64,000 bases of DNA from Synchiropus splendidus (GCF_027744825.2 NC_071347.1:22201001-22265000), one strand, 5' to 3'. Positions 25,301 to 38,976 are shown, counted from the first letter of the stretch. Translations and numbers: made by a program. The notes: a model not told the origin generated them from the sequence alone.

Positions 25301-28300
25301 GTGTGCTGTGCGTCACCGACTCATTTCCATGTATTCGGGTGTCAGCCCGGCGAAGGGCTCCAGGAAGTGGTCGGTTTCATATCTCTGCAGCTTCTTCTGC
25401 CGCTCCTCCTCCTGGAACGCTCCTCGCTTGGTCCGGATGTAGCGGATCAGCTTCTTCAGTTTCCTGCCGAGCCAAGGTCGCGGAAAAACTGGGGGTCAAA
25501 CGCCACATTGCAGGGCCCACGTTCACACTCACGGGATCCCGATCTCAAATAGGTTGTTCTGGATGAGCTGCTTCCCCAACATGGTGATGCTGAGCTGGAT
25601 GCACAACTCCATCAGACAGCCTCCGTGCGCACACTGGGACGCAGGTCAGAGGTCAAAGCTCAGCGTTACACAACAGACGCCCAGTGCTTCCTACCTCTTC
25701 CATCCTGTAGGACTCGAACACATACAGGTAGCTGCCGGGTCGCCCGACCAGCCTGGGCGAGAGGTCAAAGGTGAGCGCCTGAACGAGGCGCAGCGGCAGA
25801 AGCAGCCCACTCACCGGCCTCTGAAGAACGCAATGTAGATGATCGGAGTGAACGCGTTGAAGAACTTGAGGATGAAGGTCTTGAAAATCAGCCGCTCCTC
25901 AAAACTCTTGTCCGTTTTTGGAACCTCTGCGGAAAAAAACAGGGGTCACAGGCATCACTAATCGACTCACGGCGAAATAAAACCTCTTCATTGAAACTTT
26001 GTAAACGATACAAGAAGAAATGTCGACAACATAAAAGCCTCGTGATGACTTTGTGGCTGGTTATTAGAGGAGCAGTCTGCTATCTTGAGGAGTACCACAC
26101 CTGCTGGGCTCCTCAACCAGTCTGTGGTCTCCAACCAAATGGACCACATGAAGGGATGAGGTCCTTACAAGGATAGTGTTTTGTCAAGAATTGGTCCCCA
26201 TAAAGCAGGATAAACAAGTACACACTCTGGCACAGTCATGTTTTTATGTTTTGTGAAGACCTCTCATCGACGTAACCCTTTCCCCAGCCTCTTCCCCTGA
26301 ACCTAACCATCCAAAAACACATTGCTAACCTGAACCAAGACTCTGAACAAAAGTGAAACCCAGTTAATTCCCCACATAGGCAAAAGCTCCTCACAAGGAG
26401 GTGTTTTGTGAAGAAGGTACACACACAACAAATGTTCCATGTCTTGAACACATGAAACCAAAGTTCTTATGTGAAGACGCCTCTCACCCACCCAACACCG
26501 TGAGCCAGCGGGCCACAGCTCCGTACACCTCGTCCAGGATGAGGATGACCACCAGGTTGATGATGGCCGCCGTGGTCTTGACCGTCAGCTGCACGTTGTT
26601 CCGCGTGACGGGGTTGGAGCTCATGTGCAGGGCGGCTTTGGTGGAGATCCGGTAGAGGATGACACCAAACACAATGGCAAATGTAACACCGACCTGACAA
26701 GCGAGAGGATCACAGCTGGATTACCAAGGGAGAAGGATGTTGGAGGGAGGGAGCCGAAGCTTATCTCACCATTAACAACATCATCACGATGTTCGTCATG
26801 TAGGCAGGAAAGCGGTCTTGACAGGTCAGTTTGTCCGTCTAAACACAGGCATGAATGAAGCGACTTCAGTTAACTTAAGTGATGTGAGGTCCACAAACAT
26901 TTCTTCAACATTCTCGGACAGACTATCTAGTGGTCAAACATCTCTATGAGAAATACTGAAATCTTTACCTTATGTCGGGAGTTTGGATCTTTATTCAGAG
27001 ACTTTTGCATCACCTGGAGTTCGTACTCGGCTCTGGGGTGGTCCTACAGTGGCAAGACAGAGAGGTCAACCAGCGGTTCACAGAGCACTCGGAAGACAAG
27101 TGTGTTGTGAGTGCACGTGCCAAGTGATGTATAAAAGGCATCGGAGGTGGGAGAGTGAACCGTGAGTGAAGTGAGCGAACAGCGAGACTTCGCAGACACA
27201 TCGTCTCTACTGAAGCGAGTGTTCAGCAGCCGGAGCAGAGGGAGGAAAGAGTGAGCTGCCAAAAACACATACAGCTGAGAGAAACTAAAAATATGAATTT
27301 GGATCAATTCAGTCATTTTATGTTACATGCCTACTGTGTTACAGATTAATTTGGCCAAAAACAAGACATCACTAATAACCATAAAAAAAAAATAATCGAA
27401 AAACCAACATTTTTTTTATTTTGTGTCACCTCATATGAAAAAATATAAACATACATTTAAAAAAATAATTTAATAAAACAAAAAAGTGAAGATTTGATCA
27501 AATCAAAATGTAAATATATTAAATATTAATAACAATAGCAGGAGAAGAAGCACAATTCAATAAAAATAAAATTCATAAAATTAAAATTAAAATTGTACCT
27601 TGCATTTTTACTGAACATTCTGCTGACTATAATTTTCCATCTAGGGATTATTGAAGTAGATCTACTGTGATTGACTTAAAATGTGGCTTCAGTCTTAATA
27701 CATATAATTTTATTTAATATATAAAAAGCGGAGGCCAACATGTGAATCTGATGAAAGAAAAGAGTCACATGAGGAGCCTATTGTTGCTGTATTTTCACAC
27801 GGAGCTCACGAGGGTCGGACCTGCTGCCCGTCAGGACCCCAGCCTGAACATGTGACTGTGGTCACCTACAGACTTGCAGGTGTGTCGGTGATATGAAAAC
27901 AGTTTGCTCAGCTCAGCACAGAGAGAAGAGGAGCAGAAAAAAGGCTCCAAAGAGAACAAGAGCAACCCAGACCTTCAGAGCTTCCTGTCCACGATCGACA
28001 CAGAGACACAAGAGGAGGCGTCTGTTAGCTCACATCTGAGCAGGAAGTCAACATCTTTCATCTGACGGAACATCAACAAACGCCGCGCTCTCACTGACCT
28101 CCTCGTCTTCGAACCCTGTCAAGTCCCATTCGTAGTTGAGTCTCATCTGTCTTCTCTTCCAGTGCTCCATGAACATGGCGGCTTCAGACGGGAGAAACAA
28201 CGGAGGTCACCATCAAGGCTTCCACAGCGCACAACAGAGCTGACAGAAACATCCGGAATAAAAGGCGCATGTCGACACCCACCCCACAGAGCCATGAAGA

Positions 28301-31300
28301 TGGAGAAGAAGACGGTGGCCGGGTTGTCAAACAGGTGGCTGGCCCTGGCCGTCCCACAGGCGCTGCTCAGCCGCCAGTAGCTGCACACTCGGTCGCACAG
28401 AGGACACATGGTGATGTTGTTCCTGGGGTGGCAGATCTCCACGCTGGCAGACACAAGCGAGAGCCACGACAGGGAGTCAAACATTGAGTGGGGTCTGAGC
28501 AAAGTATCTAATGATGGCAGAAGACGCTTCCTCCTGACATCATCACGCTCACGCCAGCGTTTATTTCTCGTGTCTTCCGTCGCCTGCTTCCATCTAATTG
28601 TCCTCTTCCTGACACTTGCACACAGCCGGTCTCCTGGCTCGTGTCAGGAAACGCTGACACGGCACTTCACTGGGAGCACAGACGGAGCTGCGACAGTCAG
28701 TGATGCCAAACAGACAGCGGATGACATGTCTCTGTGAAAAGCAGGATCGGTGGAGGATGTGAGTTATATACAGTGGAGTGCAGCACCATCGCGGTCACTG
28801 GACCTGCTTCCTGGAGGACTGGACTTCATCAGAGGTGCCTGCTCTGGTGTTCACAGCTCAGCTCTGTCTCCTAGGATGCAGTTTTCAAACCAGTCTCTTC
28901 ACCAGATGTCAAGTGTGAGGACCATCTGTGTTTAATGGTGAAGACAAAGCTGAACCCAAATGCAGATGTCAGGATGGACTCAAGGGTCAGTAGCATCTAC
29001 CGACCCTTGACTGATGGTCCTGAGCTCTGTTGGACACCAATCCTCTACAGAGTTAGACACTCAGAAGCGGAGTGATCCAGGAGAGGCTCAGCATAAAACC
29101 ATCACCCCCTCTTTCTTGAGAAGGAGCAGTAGGTGTTCCCTGAATGCCTCCTGCTGTGGTAGAGGACCTGGGGCAGACCCAGGACACTACATTAAGATCA
29201 TGGTACCAGAAGAGCTGGTGATGACCGAGATGTCTTCGCTCAAATCTCAGTGTTGAAAACTGGATCAGCTTAACAAAAGAGAGTGAAGTAGAGAGCGAAC
29301 AGAAGCCTGAAAAAAGGATTAATGGAGAGAAAGACGAGGTGTTGGAGAGCAAAGAATGGAAGACATGAAAATGATTTCTCAATTCCTCATTTAGAATCCA
29401 GCTCCACGCCTCTTTCCCAGCTCATTTGCATTTAACTAGCACCAGCTATCGTGGCAGACATGACTTTTGAGTACAGTAGAAGGCTTGCACTGGAATGAGT
29501 CGAAGGTTGTTACCTCGGTATGTTGTCGTCGACAGTGGCGCAGCCGTACAGGAAGACGATGACGCCCACCAGGGAGGCGGGGATGAGCATCTGGGTGTAG
29601 AGGCCCAGCCAAGCGAAGTACAGGCCGATCTTCTCGCCAAAGTACTTCCTGGACGGACAGAAGACATTGAAGCAGACAGGAGGAGACCGAGTTGGAGAAG
29701 TGCTTCCTCTCACCGCACGAGGCCGATGGGCTGGTATTTGTAGAAGACACTGTAGTTGGCCCACTCCTCGTACAGAAGCTGCAGATCACAAGCTCAGTCT
29801 TTACCAGATTCAACCGAAAATGAGATCAGCTCGCGGAACGGTGCGTCACCTTCCTGTCATTGGATTCAGCGCTTTCCTCGTTTATGTCCCCCTGAAGAGA
29901 AGCACATGCTCTCAGTCCATGATACCAACTCTAGTTCAACCATCAGCTTCAGGAGCAGCATTGGTGGGACCTTCACTCAGTTCTCAACTTTCACCTGCAA
30001 GCATCAGCCACTCACATCATGAAGAGGATACGCTGCCGTGTAGACGCCGCTGCCCAGGAGACTGGAGATGCCTGCTCGGGCAGAAGCAGAGGAGGAATTC
30101 TCAACACGAAACAGGACGGATTTACGGAGCAGCACACTCACCCATGCTGTACGTGGCTTTACACTTGGTTCTCTTGAGAATCTCAAACACCTGGAGACAA
30201 GGCAGAAAAACATGTATTTGTACATTAAAATGGAGTAAGAAGAGCTCTCCTTGCAGCTGTTGAGCAGTATAAAACTGCATGTGGTAATTTTAGCTCGAGT
30301 TAACATGATACATCCAAAACGTGGTTGAAATTCCCACAACTGTTTGGTCCAAGTCCAGCTGGAACCGACACACAGAGATCTTCAAGTGGAACACTCGAGG
30401 TTCCACAGGGTTTGATCCTCCGAACTCAAAATGAGCAAAATCACACACAAAGCAGTAGAGAATTCCCAGGAAGTCTGTCTGAATCTCACATCATTCCAGG
30501 GAAGGGTGACGATAACAGAGAGAGGGAGTGATCTGAGGAGCACAAACGCTGGGCTCTTGACTGCAGGAGAGAGTGAGGACAGGCTGAGTTTGAGTGACTG
30601 TGCACGGAGGTGGAAGCGTCATGGCTACAGGAGGCTTGACTGTGACAGAATCCACCATGACTTCTGTCATGTATCAGAGGGACACGCGCCATCGAAGATA
30701 AGAAGCTGAGCTGAAATAAATGTTATCCCTCCAGGAGATGGTGTGTTGTGATCCCAACAAATCCCTGCGAGTTCTGGAGGCGCTGCAATTTGTCCAATAA
30801 CTGCCACTTTCCTTGTCATCATATTCCCTCCTTTCTTCTTGAGATCACGTCATGTGCGACGCCAAACACTAACATTTGCCCACAAATATTGCCGCCAAGG
30901 GTCACGATTCGGACGTGAAGGATCCTAAATTAATTCCTAAAATGTCTATATTCCTATGATGGAAATGTAGAATAGAAGGAAGTAAAGAGCGGGACTGACA
31001 AGTGCAGCGTCACTATCCGGAGCGGACATAAACAAACATGGCTGACCTCCAGATCCATCTCTCTCCAGGCTGTTTCTGACCCTAGACATCTGTGGAACAG
31101 ATGAGCCGCTGAACAACTCTGCTCACACACACAAACATTCCCCACCTTTGCCTCTCAGACTCCGCCCATCCAAACCTCCGTCAGACTCCGCCCTTGTGAA
31201 GAGCGCCGTAACAAAACAAGGAGTGCTCACTACACACTGTCAGCCCGGAAACTACTCACAGAACATCAGCACCGAAAAGACGGACTTATTTTAACCTTGT

Positions 31301-33497
31301 TTTTTATTCAGCAGGAACATTTATTTATTTATTTATTTATTTATTGTGTGTGTTTGTTGTTCCACGACTTTTAGTCATCGCAACTTTCACTATAATTTTT
31401 TAAAAATCCTAAATTTTGGCCGCAACAATAAATCAAAAACTCAGTGATTCACTGTATAATCATAAACAAGGAGGAAATAAAGACTCACTATGGAGCTTCT
31501 GGTTTTACTGTCGAAGAAGTAGTCACGGTCTGAGAGGTCGAACCTGAGGACACAAACACACAGATGCGTTGAAATGGACTTCGCCTCCTCCTCCTGTTTC
31601 CTCTTGGTCCTTACAGATGCTGCTTTTCCCTGGAGAAAGTGTGCGACAGGTGTTTGATGTGTTTGTGTCGCGGCTCCTCCACGTGAGGACGCAGCGGCTC
31701 CAGAGCTTTGCTGACCAGGGAGCTGATTTTCTCCATGACGCCGCTGGACTGCTTCACCTCGTACACCTGGAAGACACGTGGCGACGGTCACTTTCCACCA
31801 AACATGAGCACAGTTCCCTCCCATCTACACTCTCGATTTGAATCTGTTGCCATGGCGAACTCGTTCGTGGCTCTAAAACTGTCACTTGACTTTCATCTTG
31901 TAACGTTTTACTGCCCGTCTGCTCACGTTGTTTAGCTTTAAACCTCCAACATGAAGGGTTTTACAGCAACATCCAGTCACGTGACAAGATGAGGAGCATA
32001 GAAAACACGCTGGAAAGTTGGCGCCGCACCCAGACAATAGCTGTTAGCAATAGTTCATGTCATTATCAATCACGTTCTCCAATGTGACATCAAAGGAGTC
32101 CAGACCTGTGAGGTCGGCAGGTTTCAGGCCGCGACGTAAGGAACAGCTCAGCGGAGACGCGGCGCACCAAGGTGGCACAGCAATTAGTATTGTTATATCA
32201 GAGGTCAAATAGCTCTGATATATGACTGTCCCACTTTTTTCTGCACCCCTACGCAGCTCTCTGGATTATTTATCTCCTGGAAGGTGACTTTTTTTGATCC
32301 ATTCCTAGTGTCTGTCATGGCAAATCCACTTCAGAACGGAGGGAAGCCTCTCACCCTCTTGGTCGGCATCTTCAGCTTCATAAGCTCCGCCTCTCGGCAC
32401 AGAACGTTCCAGGGCGCGTGGATCTTGACGAAGCCCACGCCGGGAATCTTGGACTGTGGGAGCAGCAAAGATGGCTTGTTACTGTCTGTTTCAGAGATCT
32501 GCCAAGCAACACGGGGCGCGTGAGGAAGCCGCGTCCTGGCTGGCGGCTCCGCTCGCGGTTATTTGTGGACATCTCATTCACAATGACTGAACTGACCGAG
32601 TGAGCGAGCATGTCATGGGTAAACAAATACATGGTGACAGACTGTGTTGGAGGATTGGCTCGTCACTCGTCGACATCAGCGGCGTGGGATTGACCTCATC
32701 ACCCCCTACATCTGCAATGGGACCTCTCGGCTCATCACCTGCTCCAGCAGGGACTCCTTCAGTTACCCCACAGTCAAGCCCTGTCAAGTCAGCAACACTG
32801 AACTCCTCATCCTCATTTGTCAACTGTTTAGTGCCCTTTATTTGGCCCCGCAGGCTCTAAGCTACAGCCATAACATTACGACCACCTGCTTAATATCATG
32901 TAGCAGCGTGTCGCTCCATTCTCCAACCCTGCTGTTCACTTCCTGTGACATCAGGATCACATCATGTCCGTCACTCAGGTCCTGAACTGGAGGGGCTTTT
33001 CCACCAATATTCTCTGACTGACTGCATTTCTCATGACTCTCATGAAGTAAAATATGAGCAGCATGAAGCGATCGCATGTCATCAATCATTTTAAGCCAAC
33101 ACAAGACGCCTCATGTCTCCTGCTGACTCAGCAGTTAAACACTCACATCCTCATCAATCTCCAGCTCCAGGCCCACGTCTCTCAGCTTCCCCTCAAACTC
33201 CTCCCTCTTCAATGACTTCTGGTCCTCGTGGGCACTCAGGGTCTCCCCGTGGCAGCTGGGATCGCCCGAGGACGGGGACGACGACGCGTCTCTCGTCCTC
33301 TCTCCGTGGCGATGCCGGCTCCAAGGGCCTCGGCGGAGGCTGCGGGCCAGCGCGTTGTCGGCGTGCAGGTGCGTCGTGTGCCGGCTGTGCTTCTTCACGT
33401 GGAAGGTGAGGACGTAGTCCACGTGCCGCTGGCCGTCTTGGAAGTAGAGGCCATGCTGGCAGCGGGTGTTCTCCTCCGGGGTCAGGGCTTTGAGGAG
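22348..33497 (-). CDS. ano1: Anoctamin-1 / TMEM16A calcium-activated chloride channel (23 exons found)
   Basis: ANO1 is a ten-helix plasma-membrane dimer that conducts chloride on binding cytosolic calcium. Exons in transcript order: 33147-33497, 32355-32453, 31615-31766, 31489-31543, 30142-30190, 30016-30071, 29850-29891, 29714-29778, 29514-29648, 28283-28443, 28099-28181, 26969-27043, 26770-26838, 26492-26693, 25815-25926, 25695-25752, 25533-25633, 25321-25463, 25102-25254, 24985-25037, 24500-24684, 23440-23545, 22348-22605. All phases match, giving 920 aa without the first exon. The calcium-site blocks [15 protein letters not shown] and IIEIRLD are intact. The match favours ANO1 over ANO2 ([19 protein letters not shown]-type C-terminus [15 protein letters not shown]). 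Mammalian alternative segments c (EAVK) and d are not seen. The 25321 donor (GTCGGT) is weak. Confidence 0.97.
22366..22386 (-). repeat. ano1: Coding (CAG)7 tract at the ano1 C-terminus
   Basis: Seven CTG units on the plus strand encode a seven-glutamine run just before the final HSNSF residues of the predicted channel. The tract is in the non-conserved cytoplasmic tail and may vary in length between individuals. Confidence 0.85.
22750..23430. other. Last ano1 intron, no further feature seen
   Basis: The intron between the last two ano1 exons holds A/T-rich sequence, a short poly-T near 22760 and no recognisable coding block or repeat family. Confidence 0.5.
26130..26480 (-). repeat. Dispersed TGTGAGGAC-type repeat, ano1 intron copy
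   Basis: The reverse complement matches the two tandem units at 53195-53625. Shared blocks are CACCTCCTTGTGAGGA, the run resembling 'GGTTTAGGTTCAGGGG', 'AACTGGGTTTCA-TTT' and a 'CCCCAGCCTCTTCCCC' block. It runs up to exon 26492-26693. It is non-coding and of unknown class; such repeats are common in fish introns. Confidence 0.7.
27320..28090. other. A/T-rich ano1 intron where the EAVK segment would lie
   Basis: The intron between exons 28099-28181 (ending GFEDEE) and 26969-27043 (starting DHPRAEYE) is where mammals have the 12-nt microexon encoding EAVK. I could not identify such a microexon, but one this short would be hard to exclude. The interval 27320-27740 is A/T-rich with no coding signal. 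Confidence 0.5.
29085..29210 (+). mobile_element. Rex1/L2-like LINE scrap
   Basis: The run ending GGACCTGGGGCAGACCCAGG is equivalent to the GRPRT-coding block of the element at 43510-44150. It lies in an ano1 intron. Only a short decayed piece is recognisable. Confidence 0.45.
31318..31345. repeat. (ATTT)n tetranucleotide microsatellite
   Basis: About seven ATTT units lie in an ano1 intron, upstream of exon 31489-31543 on the plus-strand map. Confidence 0.9.
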
Positions 33498-33499
33498 CT

Positions 33500-36400
33500 G
33501 AGCACAAGCAGGAGGACAAAGACATGATCTTAAATCTTCCATCATCATTCAGCAATAACAACTCAAAAAACAGAAGGACATTTTCAGGACATGGATAATG
33601 GGAAGAAGATGCTATAAAAGCATCTGTGATCATTACATCCTTAAAGTGAAATTATAATGTTACGTCAGTAAATATGTATCTTTTCTCATGAATCTCTCTT
33701 TAGCGGGAGTTATATTTTGTCCACTTCAGGCCACCGTAGATCAAGCAACTTGCACTACCTGCTTGAGGGCTCTCGAATGGTGCATTCAGGAGTGTTGGAA
33801 TTTTCTATGCTACAGAAAATAACCAGGGTTACGATGGCTTGCTGGATTAGTGTGTGGTGGGATAATACGACCCTTGGCAAAAGGTGTAAACTGGTGCCTT
33901 TGTTGTGAGTGTGGTGCAAGTGAGTTCCAGAAAGCTCCTGACACCTGCTGTCCCAAAGGGCTCATTGCGATTAATGACATTTCAAATGCTACAATGGTTT
34001 CTAATAATTTACAAAATAAATGGATGCTAACACGACACAAGTACTGGAACTTGACCTAGCTGAGTACCTGCTACAATAACGTATGCACACAAATCAACAG
34101 GAAAACTAGAACTAGATACACAGCCAAATGTATGAACAGGAATCACAACAAATACAAATAATAAATACTATGTTTATTTTGGACTCAAATACCCTCAACG
34201 TCACAGAGGTGAAACTACACTCTAAACACGCCACATTTAGACCGTCTGACTAGCTCACAAAGTTTATTCCCAAAACAAAAAAAACCATGTGAAACAAACG
34301 CTGAGGTTTGAAACACACTTACATCACATGCAGCCCAAACTACAGAGGAAGTACATTCCAGACTTCCTGTCTCTGGCGCTGGCACTGACACCTAATTCCC
34401 CCGGGGACGGTCTGTAACGTAATCTGAGAGGAATCCCTGTGATGCAAGTCAGAAACCTCCAGTGACCTTTTTCTTTAATATCTCTGCGATACCGGGGCCG
34501 CAAAGGGCCGCTCGCTGAGCTGGCGGGTGACAGCTGTCAGTCGGTGCGTGGCGAATTCCCCACGGGTCATTTATAGTGTGTGAATTATGAAACACAACGT
34601 TACCTTCGCTCGACTCAACTAGTCGCCTCGATCAAATCTACTTATAACCTTTGGCCACACATCTGAGTGGCAACACACACACAGCTATGTGACAGCCAGA
34701 TCCCTTTACCAGGGGAGGGAGGGCCACCATCGACCCGAGACGCACCTTAGATCATGTTAAGCCGTCAGGGCTGAAGAAAATAGATCATACTGTAGCCTGA
34801 CGTTCCGTCCCAAGCATGTACAGCTTTCTGATGTGCCTGTTCGCAGAGACGCTTGTCGCTACTTCACTCTTACAATAGCAGCCACTTGAGCCTTCACTTC
34901 CATCTGCCACCGCACATCTTCATGATAGTTCATCTCATTATCTGACAAGGTTCTGAGCACCAGCACTGTTTTGGGGGAAGATAGTCTTGACAGAAATAGT
35001 CAGTTTGACTTGTCGTCCTGCTCCGTTCACTCACACGTGCACATCCGGACGTACAAACTACGGCACCTGAGGGCTGTAATGGGACCTGAAGTGGGTGGAC
35101 GGGACACGGTCGGAGCAGCTGAGGCACATTCAGGTGCGCAGGGAGCGATGGATGCTGGGAACAGCGACTCAAATGTAAATAACGTTGTGTGCTGGATGTT
35201 ACTACAGACCTGATTTTAGCTTCACCTCCTCCGCAAACATTACAATACAGGGAGAATTAGCAGCTTTAGCAGCATCACACGGAGCCACATCGCATGAGGC
35301 AGATGGTCATAATATTACAGTCGATCATTGTGTTTCTTCGTATGGTTTAGTAACCACATGTCAATATTAATCTTATGAATCAGTGGCCTTACCAGTTGAC
35401 GTTCCCCTCTTTCAGACACAAAACACTGGTTACACTTCAGATTAGTGAATTCATATAACCATGAATATACGACTTATTCATGAATTTATTAGCAGAATAT
35501 TAGCCGGTAATTCATTATTCTAATGTACTGATGAGCATCTTGTTAAGCCTGACAATATTTCACCCTAAACAGCAGTATAATGTATAATAATATGTTTATT
35601 AACAGTTAACTAGTGTTCCACAATCTAAAGTGTCACCAAAATCATATTGACTCAAACAATGAAGGAGAAAAACACTAGTTCTGAGTTAAATTTGAACATG
35701 TTGGCTATTAGCATTTGAAACCTTTAAATAAAGGTTGCGAATAAAGAGACAAGTTAGCAGACGCTAAGCTACCTGCTAAGGAATGCGAACTGTAGTTCTG
35801 TGAAGTATGTGAACTAAACTCTCAAAAGATCTTTTTCACAACAACCACTGTGTCGCTCAGTCACGCAGCTAGGTGGCTAACGCTGAGGTTGGGGCTCGGT
35901 ACTGCCACCTTGTGTCGCCGAAAAGCAACTGCTGGACTCAAAAATCATTGGTTAAAGGAAGCTTGTGAGACTTCAGCAATAAGGCGACTGACTTTACTGT
36001 ACTGCGTAAGTTGTTTTGACTGACTCAATTTTGAATGACACGTTTGAGTTCGGGGGTTTTGAAAGCAATACGGGAAACCCAGTGGAGCCCCACGTGAATA
36101 GGACGAAGTTCAACTGAAAATAAAGATACATTTCAACTGCCGTTGGGTTCATTATGGCGGGATTTTGACGTCCCGTTCCAGACCACGCCCACTAGCTGGT
36201 CAACACCGGAACTAGCGACATTTTATCTTCATCAGAATCCTGTCTGGAAACAGAAGCTGAGTGTTTTATTTTAAATCCTTCATTTTAGCGGCCATTAACA
36301 AGCAAGGCTGTACCGAATTACACAAACTATTAGCATCATTATCAAGAGCTTCCTTCCTTAAACAAACATCAGATTCCAACAGCAGCGCGTCACGTCTGAG

Positions 36401-38570
36401 CCGGGTGGGCGGAGTCACCACTGGGCCGCTGAAAACCCCGGACATGGACTTCCTTAACTGGAGCAGGAGTTCATTAACATCCGAAACATGAGTCAGCAAA
36501 ATCCCAACTGCGTGTGTTTCGTACTTTCGTACCCAGTCATAATCATAACAGTGTTAAAAACTCTGAGAGATTGTGAAAACATCGGCATAATGAGCCCCGG
36601 GCGACACACAGCTCGCCTTCTTTCCAGGCATGTTAATTGAGCTCAGAATCACTGATGTTATTTCCGTCTCCAGCCATCCTGCTTCATGAAAGGCCTCTTT
36701 CTTCAGGCTGTGTTGAGTCCGATAGTTTTGTCAAACGTGGGATTAATTTATCTTTCCAGAGTCTGCTGAGGATTCTCTCATCTATTCTGGGAGCTCGGCC
36801 CACATCGGGATGTAAATCTGCACCGAGCCACAGTCAGACCCGGGAACAGTTCAAACTGCAGGGACGTTGACAGTGAAGCGACGCCTGACACAAGTGCCGC
36901 AGTCTTCTGTATTTCTCATCACACTTCAAACTCCGCAGGATCACGCACTGAAACTTCATTCACGGCCCCTTTATTCACAGCAAATCTATTTTAAGCATTG
37001 AGTTTATTGACTTTTCCACATTGGCTTCCACAAATACTTTCATATTGGCTTTTCCCTCCCACACCTTTATTTACAGGCTATTTCTTCATTAGACATTCAT
37101 TAAATATTCATTAACATTTGTTCAGTTCACTTAAGATATTTATTAAATCCGGGTTATTGTTTCAAAATCAAGAATAAATATAAAGATCAGTGACACCTTT
37201 CATTTACATCTTTCAATTTTGTATATCTTTTTAATTTTTTTTATTTTCTTTACATTGTTAGTACTAGATTTTTTAGTCCCAAACTGACACCACATCATTT
37301 CATGTGAATTCCTTTTTTTGTTCAAATAAACATTTCATCAGGAAGCGAATTGATTTTTTTTTTTTTTTAACACAGGTTTTTTTTTTTAAGTTTTTCACTC
37401 ATGTAAATGGATCTTATTTGTTTGTTTTTTAAAACTTTAATGTTTCAATATTTTCTACTTTACTGAATTGCTCATTTTGTCATTGATATTTTGGGTTTAA
37501 TTGTCATTTCGGAAATCATTTATAAATCTATAATAAATCTAATATTGTTGCCACTCAAAATGAAAGTAATTTAATAGTAACACAACACCTTCAACACTTG
37601 AAAGAATTATGCATAAAACTATTGAAAAAAATGTTCAATATCAATACAATAGTTTTTCCTCTCAGATCACACAGGTCTTTTAATAGATTTCAAGTAAACA
37701 TTTTTCATTCTGGTTTTCATTCCTCCATGTACATGACGTTGATGGAGTTGAAAGTAATTGACTGGTTCAAACCGAGAGTGTATTTCATTGCCCCAACTAA
37801 AAAGTGTGGTCCTCATGTACTCACAGACATATATAACTTTAAAACATTAACAATCAGTCATGTTTATTTAACTTCACCATCAGTCCACAATGCCACCTCA
37901 GTGTGTGTTTCCATTCAAGTTTCTCCCAAAATAAAGTGACAAGAAACTTTAAAGACGCACTTTAACTGAGGTAACATTAAAGTAACAACTTTCACCCACC
38001 AGTTTTAGGCTGAAATGTTCTTTCCTTTCCATGTTTTTATTTCACACTCCAAGTGTTGTACCTCCACCGTGGTGGTTGTGAGGGATGAAGGTGATACACT
38101 GGATTCAGGCTCCAGTCTACCGCTCACCATGTTCACTCACACTGTTAACATGACAAAGATTTAAAGTGCAACCTAAAGTCACATTTAACTATACATTATA
38201 TCTATTATTTTTTTTAATCCAAATACATCATGGACAGATTCACTGACTTGAAATAAAAGGGAGTACAGTCCCTTGTTTGCAGCACCTCCAACTATACTCC
38301 GATAAAGCCATCTGTCCGATGCTTCCTCCCCATGTGCTGCGGCTCATGAAGTCATGAATCATGTGGAAGTCACTTTAGTCTACAGCAGTCTGGGTGGCAT
38401 GAGAAGCTGCTGCACTACAGAACAAGCCCTGGTGAAGGTTGGGACGCCGGCGCTTGTTTTATGGGAGGCTGCTGCTGGGACCACCACTGGCGGAACATAA
38501 ATAGGTCGTAAGTGAAGTGCCCTGTGGATCCTCCAGTGTCGGCGGCCGGACCGGTCCAGGTGCGGGTGTG
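33500..38570. other. Long gene-poor stretch, possibly ano1 intron 1
   Basis: No recognised coding exon was found over about 5 kb. The right half (36.95-38.2 kb) is A/T-rich. If 38577-38675 is the first ano1 exon, this is intron 1 of ano1. Short open frames here show no family resemblance. Confidence 0.5.
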
Positions 38571-38576
38571 CGGTAC

Positions 38577-38675
38577 CTTAAATTTGCCGTGGAAGATGAC
38601 ATCTTGCAGGAAGTGAGGAATCTGCTGCCCCGACATCTGAGAGAGGTCTCCTCCCTTCTCCGGGTCCTCTCTCAT
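38577..38675 (-). CDS. ano1: Possible first coding exon of ano1
   Basis: The minus strand reads an ATG in GC-rich context, followed by 33 codons (MREDPEKGGDLSQMSGQQIP and 13 more residues, ending HGKFK), then a GTACCG donor in phase 0. The first confirmed ano1 exon (33147-33497) also starts in phase 0. The length fits the roughly 36 residues missing from the human N-terminus. However, the residues do not resemble mammalian ANO1, so the link rests on strand, phase, size and the absence of another minus-strand gene. It could instead belong to an unrelated gene or be a chance frame. Confidence 0.33.
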
Positions 38676-38919
38676 CGCACCAGCGCGGCGGCAGGTCGCG
38701 GGACGATCCAGAAATCCCTCTCCAGCTGGCAGGCTCGGACGCGTTTCCTCAGCGCTTTTCTGTGATTTGGATGGTCTGACTCCGGGGGCTGCTCTGACTC
38801 GGTGAGGAGAGAGTGCGGTTACTTGAGAAGTCTTCGGAGAGCCAACATCTAAACTTAGACGACGATAAAACCACCATCAACACAAGACGATCCTCCCTCG
38901 CGTTCTGCGTCTGCTGACA

Positions 38920-38942
38920 TCTCTCTCTCTCTCTTTCTCACA

Positions 38943-38976
<34 letters not shown>

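Noticed and set aside
29667..30263. 198-aa plus-strand open frame in the ano1 region
   Set aside because: It crosses several ano1 exons and introns on the opposite strand; an antisense shadow.
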